Source: Bryobacterales bacterium
Lineage (GTDB): Bacteria > Acidobacteriota > Terriglobia > Bryobacterales > Bryobacteraceae
Direction: 5' to 3'
Length of the DNA stretch: 60,952 nucleotides
NCBI GenBank assembly: GCA_003167495.1
Contig: PMSX01000369.1
Span: 1-60,952 of the forward strand
The notes below the pieces were generated by a model. That model made no database searches. It worked only from the letters and a program-made list of their open reading frames with translations, and was not told the DNA's origin. A program made the position numbers and the translations under genes. Below, one piece after another: positions 59,042 through 60,952 of this stretch. Numbering within the stretch: position 1 is the stretch's first letter; each line of letters starts with the position of its first letter.

Positions 59042-59929
59042 TTAAAGCCAGCGGTTCACTATCGGAATCGGAATGGAGCTACCGGCGTAGGCTGAGCCCG
59101 TCGTTAAGTCGTTCACAAAGGAACCCACTTTTAGACACGCGATCGCGCCGGCACAACAAATCACCGTGAGGGTGATGAAGATCGCGGAGAACTGCCCAAG
59201 CGAGTAATTCCCATGAGTGGAGTTGGCGATGAAATTCAGCAAGACATTTGAGAAGAGCGCCACAATGCACGCGGCCACCACGCGGTAGAGCGAGTACTTG
59301 ATCATGTAGTTCACCCACGCCCAAAAGAAGTGTTGCGTCGCGCGAAACAAGTAACTGACGATGAAAAATGGCCCCAGGATAATGCCGATTCCAATGGCCC
59401 AGAAGCTTAGCGCGGTAATGGCAAACAGAGCCAGCTCGATGATGATCATGTCAAGCGCCACGCCGAAGTACAGAATGGTTGCCCCTATGTCGTACACGTG
59501 CGGCTTCTCCATCCCACCCCAGATTTGATGGACCTTGGTCAGAAACAAATCAAGTGTGCTGATATTGATCTGCGCCGCCATCCAGCGCCCTTCCTCCGTG
59601 AAAATCTGATGGAAGTTGTAGCCGATGAGCGGCAGTGGAGCATTGTAATAGCGCAGCAGGTTGTAACAGATCAAAAAGCGAATCAGTACTTTCCAATAGC
59701 TTTCGCCGCTGAAGATGTGGTCACCCACCAGGTAGTCATAGGTCCATTTGAGCGCACCGATAACCAGCGCGAATAAACCTAGCTTGTTCAGCAACGGAAT
59801 CGCTTCGCCGAGGAAGATACCGGCTGTCGGAGCCACCAGCGCATTGAGCGCGTTCGTGACATATGACAGAAGTTGCACAGTCCCGGGATTGACGGGGATG
59901 GGCGTGAATTGAGCGAAAATCGGTGTCAT
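59042..59929 (-). CDS. virB6: VirB6/TrbL-like polytopic channel protein (element B)
   Basis: This 295-residue protein has about six hydrophobic segments, among them LGLFALVIGALKWTYDYLVG, LDMIIIELALFAITALSFWA, GIGIILGPFFIVSYLF and AIFITLTVICCAGAIACL, consistent with TrbL/VirB6. Unlike the element A copy it has no long signal-like start. Its ATG overlaps the stop of a 54-codon gene as ATGA. It is placed between VirB5 and VirB8. The two elements' VirB6 proteins share topology more than sequence. Confidence 0.82.
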   Translation of the reverse strand: MTPIFAQFTPIPVNPGTVQLLSYVTNALNALVAPTAGIFLGEAIPLLNKLGLFALVIGALKWTYDYLVGDHIFSGESYWKVLIRFLICYNLLRYYNAPLPLIGYNFHQIFTEEGRWMAAQINISTLDLFLTKVHQIWGGMEKPHVYDIGATILYFGVALDMIIIELALFAITALSFWAIGIGIILGPFFIVSYLFRATQHFFWAWVNYMIKYSLYRVVAACIVALFSNVLLNFIANSTHGNYSLGQFSAIFITLTVICCAGAIACLKVGSFVNDLTTGSAYAGSSIPIPIVNRWL

Positions 59930-60090
59930 TGTCGGTAGTTCCTAAAGTCGTCCTCTAACTTCACGACTGGCACGTCTGCGGGCTTCATACGTTCGAGAGC
60001 CCCGACTTTGTGCTTGTGCTCTTCCATCAGAATCGAAGAAAGAAGGCCGATGATGATCAGCAACGCGGCTAGCACCAGCTTGAGAATCAT
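59926..60090 (-). CDS. 54-residue single-span protein between VirB5 and VirB6
   Basis: This short gene encodes MILKLVLAALLIIIGLLSSI followed by LMEEHKHKVGALERMKPADV and a polar end, one N-terminal span with a soluble tail. Its ATG overlaps the VirB5 stop (60090-60087) and its stop overlaps the VirB6 start (59929-59926), both as ATGA, so it is translated in line with the secretion genes. It may be a VirB7- or TrbK-like accessory, though no lipobox cysteine is present. In element A there is no gene at the VirB5/VirB6 junction. Confidence 0.68.
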   Translation of the reverse strand: MILKLVLAALLIIIGLLSSILMEEHKHKVGALERMKPADVPVVKLEDDFRNYRQ

Positions 60091-60851
60091 TGCGCGTAGG
60101 ACGCAAATAAGGCGGCGTCCCCTCCCCAGCCGATCGCTTGACTGGCTATTGCGTTGTCGCGAATGGTCATGACATTCAAATCCGCCGCCAGCGTGTCACG
60201 CTGAATTTTGTTCGTTAGAATTTGCTGCTCGGCGATCGTGGTGAGCAGCGCGTTCGCATCTTCAGCTTGCCGATTTGAGAGCACACTCGAGCTGGAGATT
60301 TGATTTAACTGCTCCACCTCTGAGTTGGTGTTGAAGGTCGTGTCCTGTGCAGACGCCTCCAGATTGGATAGCGCCAGATCATTCAGCGGCTGATTGGTCC
60401 GGCTGTTGGCGATAGTTTGCATCGCCGCCTGGCTCATGCCATCGGCTACCATGATCGAGGCGATGTTCGCGGAGACAGAACTGCCGCCGATGGGATAAGC
60501 ACTATAAAATATGGGCGGGTTAATCCCATAAGTCGCCTCGGACCACGCCGGGGGGATGCCGATGCCAGCCGTAACGGCTGGATTCCAAGCAGCCGTTTCA
60601 CCGAAGATCGTGCGCGTGGCGGAAAAGACAATAGGCGTCGCCACTCCCAACCAGGGCGTGCGGATCGGCGTCCAACCAGCGCTGTAGGCGATCTGGTTGT
60701 ATGTTTGTGTCACCTGGTTATACACCTGGATGATCTGCGAGACGGTCGCAATGGCTTGCGTAACAGCCGCGACGTCTATCACGGGCAACTGCGATAGGGC
60801 CAATACCGGAATGAGCGCAAGAACTAGCAAGCCTCTTTTGAGTTTCGACAT
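60087..60851 (-). CDS. virB5: VirB5/TrbJ-like periplasmic protein (element B)
   Basis: This 254-residue exported protein has a signal peptide (GLLVLALIPVLALSQ region) and TrbJ-like glutamine-rich helices (IATVSQIIQVYNQVTQTYNQ near the start; EQQILTNKIQRDTLAADLNV near the end). It probably serves in pilus-tip assembly. A proline- and tyrosine-rich middle (GINPPIFYSAYPIGG) differs from the element A homologue. The stop is in an ATGA overlap with the 54-residue gene. It is the last complete gene in the window. Confidence 0.8.
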   Translation of the reverse strand: MSKLKRGLLVLALIPVLALSQLPVIDVAAVTQAIATVSQIIQVYNQVTQTYNQIAYSAGWTPIRTPWLGVATPIVFSATRTIFGETAAWNPAVTAGIGIPPAWSEATYGINPPIFYSAYPIGGSSVSANIASIMVADGMSQAAMQTIANSRTNQPLNDLALSNLEASAQDTTFNTNSEVEQLNQISSSSVLSNRQAEDANALLTTIAEQQILTNKIQRDTLAADLNVMTIRDNAIASQAIGWGGDAALFASYAQ

Positions 60852-60854
60852 TGT

Positions 60855-60952
60855 TTAAAAATCCACCAATCTTGAAAGTTTGCCCAACAAAAACAGGCCG
60901 AAAAACAAAGCGAACATGCCTACTGCCATACACACAAAAAAGCCACATCCGC
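60855..60952 (-). CDS. Partial small membrane protein at window edge
   Basis: The minus strand at the right edge encodes GFFVCMAVGMFALFFGLFLL and GKLSRLVDF before a TAA. It resembles the C-terminal half of the 63-residue protein at 34213-34404 (TICAFGVGMPILICVLVVIS) and sits in the same place, just upstream of VirB5. The N-terminal part lies beyond the window. The match supports one conserved order of the secretion operon in both elements. Confidence 0.55.
   Translation of the reverse strand, partial: GCGFFVCMAVGMFALFFGLFLLGKLSRLVDF

Overview
The window is an accessory, conjugation-dominated stretch of bacterial DNA with moderately high GC. Its gene families (IS110, ISL3 and Tn3 debris, a large TIR-WD40 protein, acidobacterial-looking MOBF transfer modules) fit an Acidobacteriota host best. 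No rRNA or universal housekeeping gene is present, so the host assignment is an inference; an unusual proteobacterium or verrucomicrobium is not excluded.

Layout. 1-5 kb: an IS110 transposase and a TIR-transmembrane-WD40 protein. 5.1-9.0 kb: a leftward operon of a zinc-ribbon protein, a CHC2/Toprim primase-like protein and two tyrosine recombinases, all joined by ATGA overlaps and flanked by a 10-bp inverted repeat. 9-15.3 kb: RecD2 helicase, a small membrane protein, a ParB-family protein and an AEP-type primase. 15.5-20.1 kb: a two-gene cargo, a Bell-like putative effector and an NB-ARC NLR-like ATPase, which share a glycine-rich motif as in bacterial amyloid-signalling (BASS) pairs. 20.4-39.7 kb: a complete leftward conjugation block (element A). 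In transcription order it holds VirB2, B3, B4, B9, B10, a small membrane protein, B5, B6, B8, B11, three small genes, a coupling protein, a MOBF relaxase, an overlapping small gene, a putative oriT, TraK/TraL/TraM-like proteins, SSB and a replication-initiator-like protein.

40.0-41.5 kb: an integrase whose 3' end runs through a 50-nt tRNA-Lys(TTT) 3' fragment (attachment core), plus an excisionase-like gene. 41.6-49 kb: a variable region with a Doc toxin-antitoxin pair, a decayed third TraM-like copy, truncated ISL3 and Tn3 transposases, two small membrane proteins and a BrnT/BrnA pair. 49-61 kb: a second, diverged transfer block (element B) in the same gene order and orientation, cut by the window end inside a small membrane-protein gene upstream of VirB5.

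The simplest reading is two related integrative conjugative elements head to tail, with the tRNA-Lys core at about 40.05 kb as their junction. Both carry the same putative oriT layout: an inverted repeat with a 3-nt loop beside iterons at an exact 11-bp period. The iteron sequences differ (TTCGA in A, GTCGC in B), and each lies upstream of its own TraK-like DNA-binding protein. The most noteworthy items are the Bell/NLR pair, the DNA-level iterons inside the rep-like coding sequence, the parallel oriTs, and the recombinase-primase operon.
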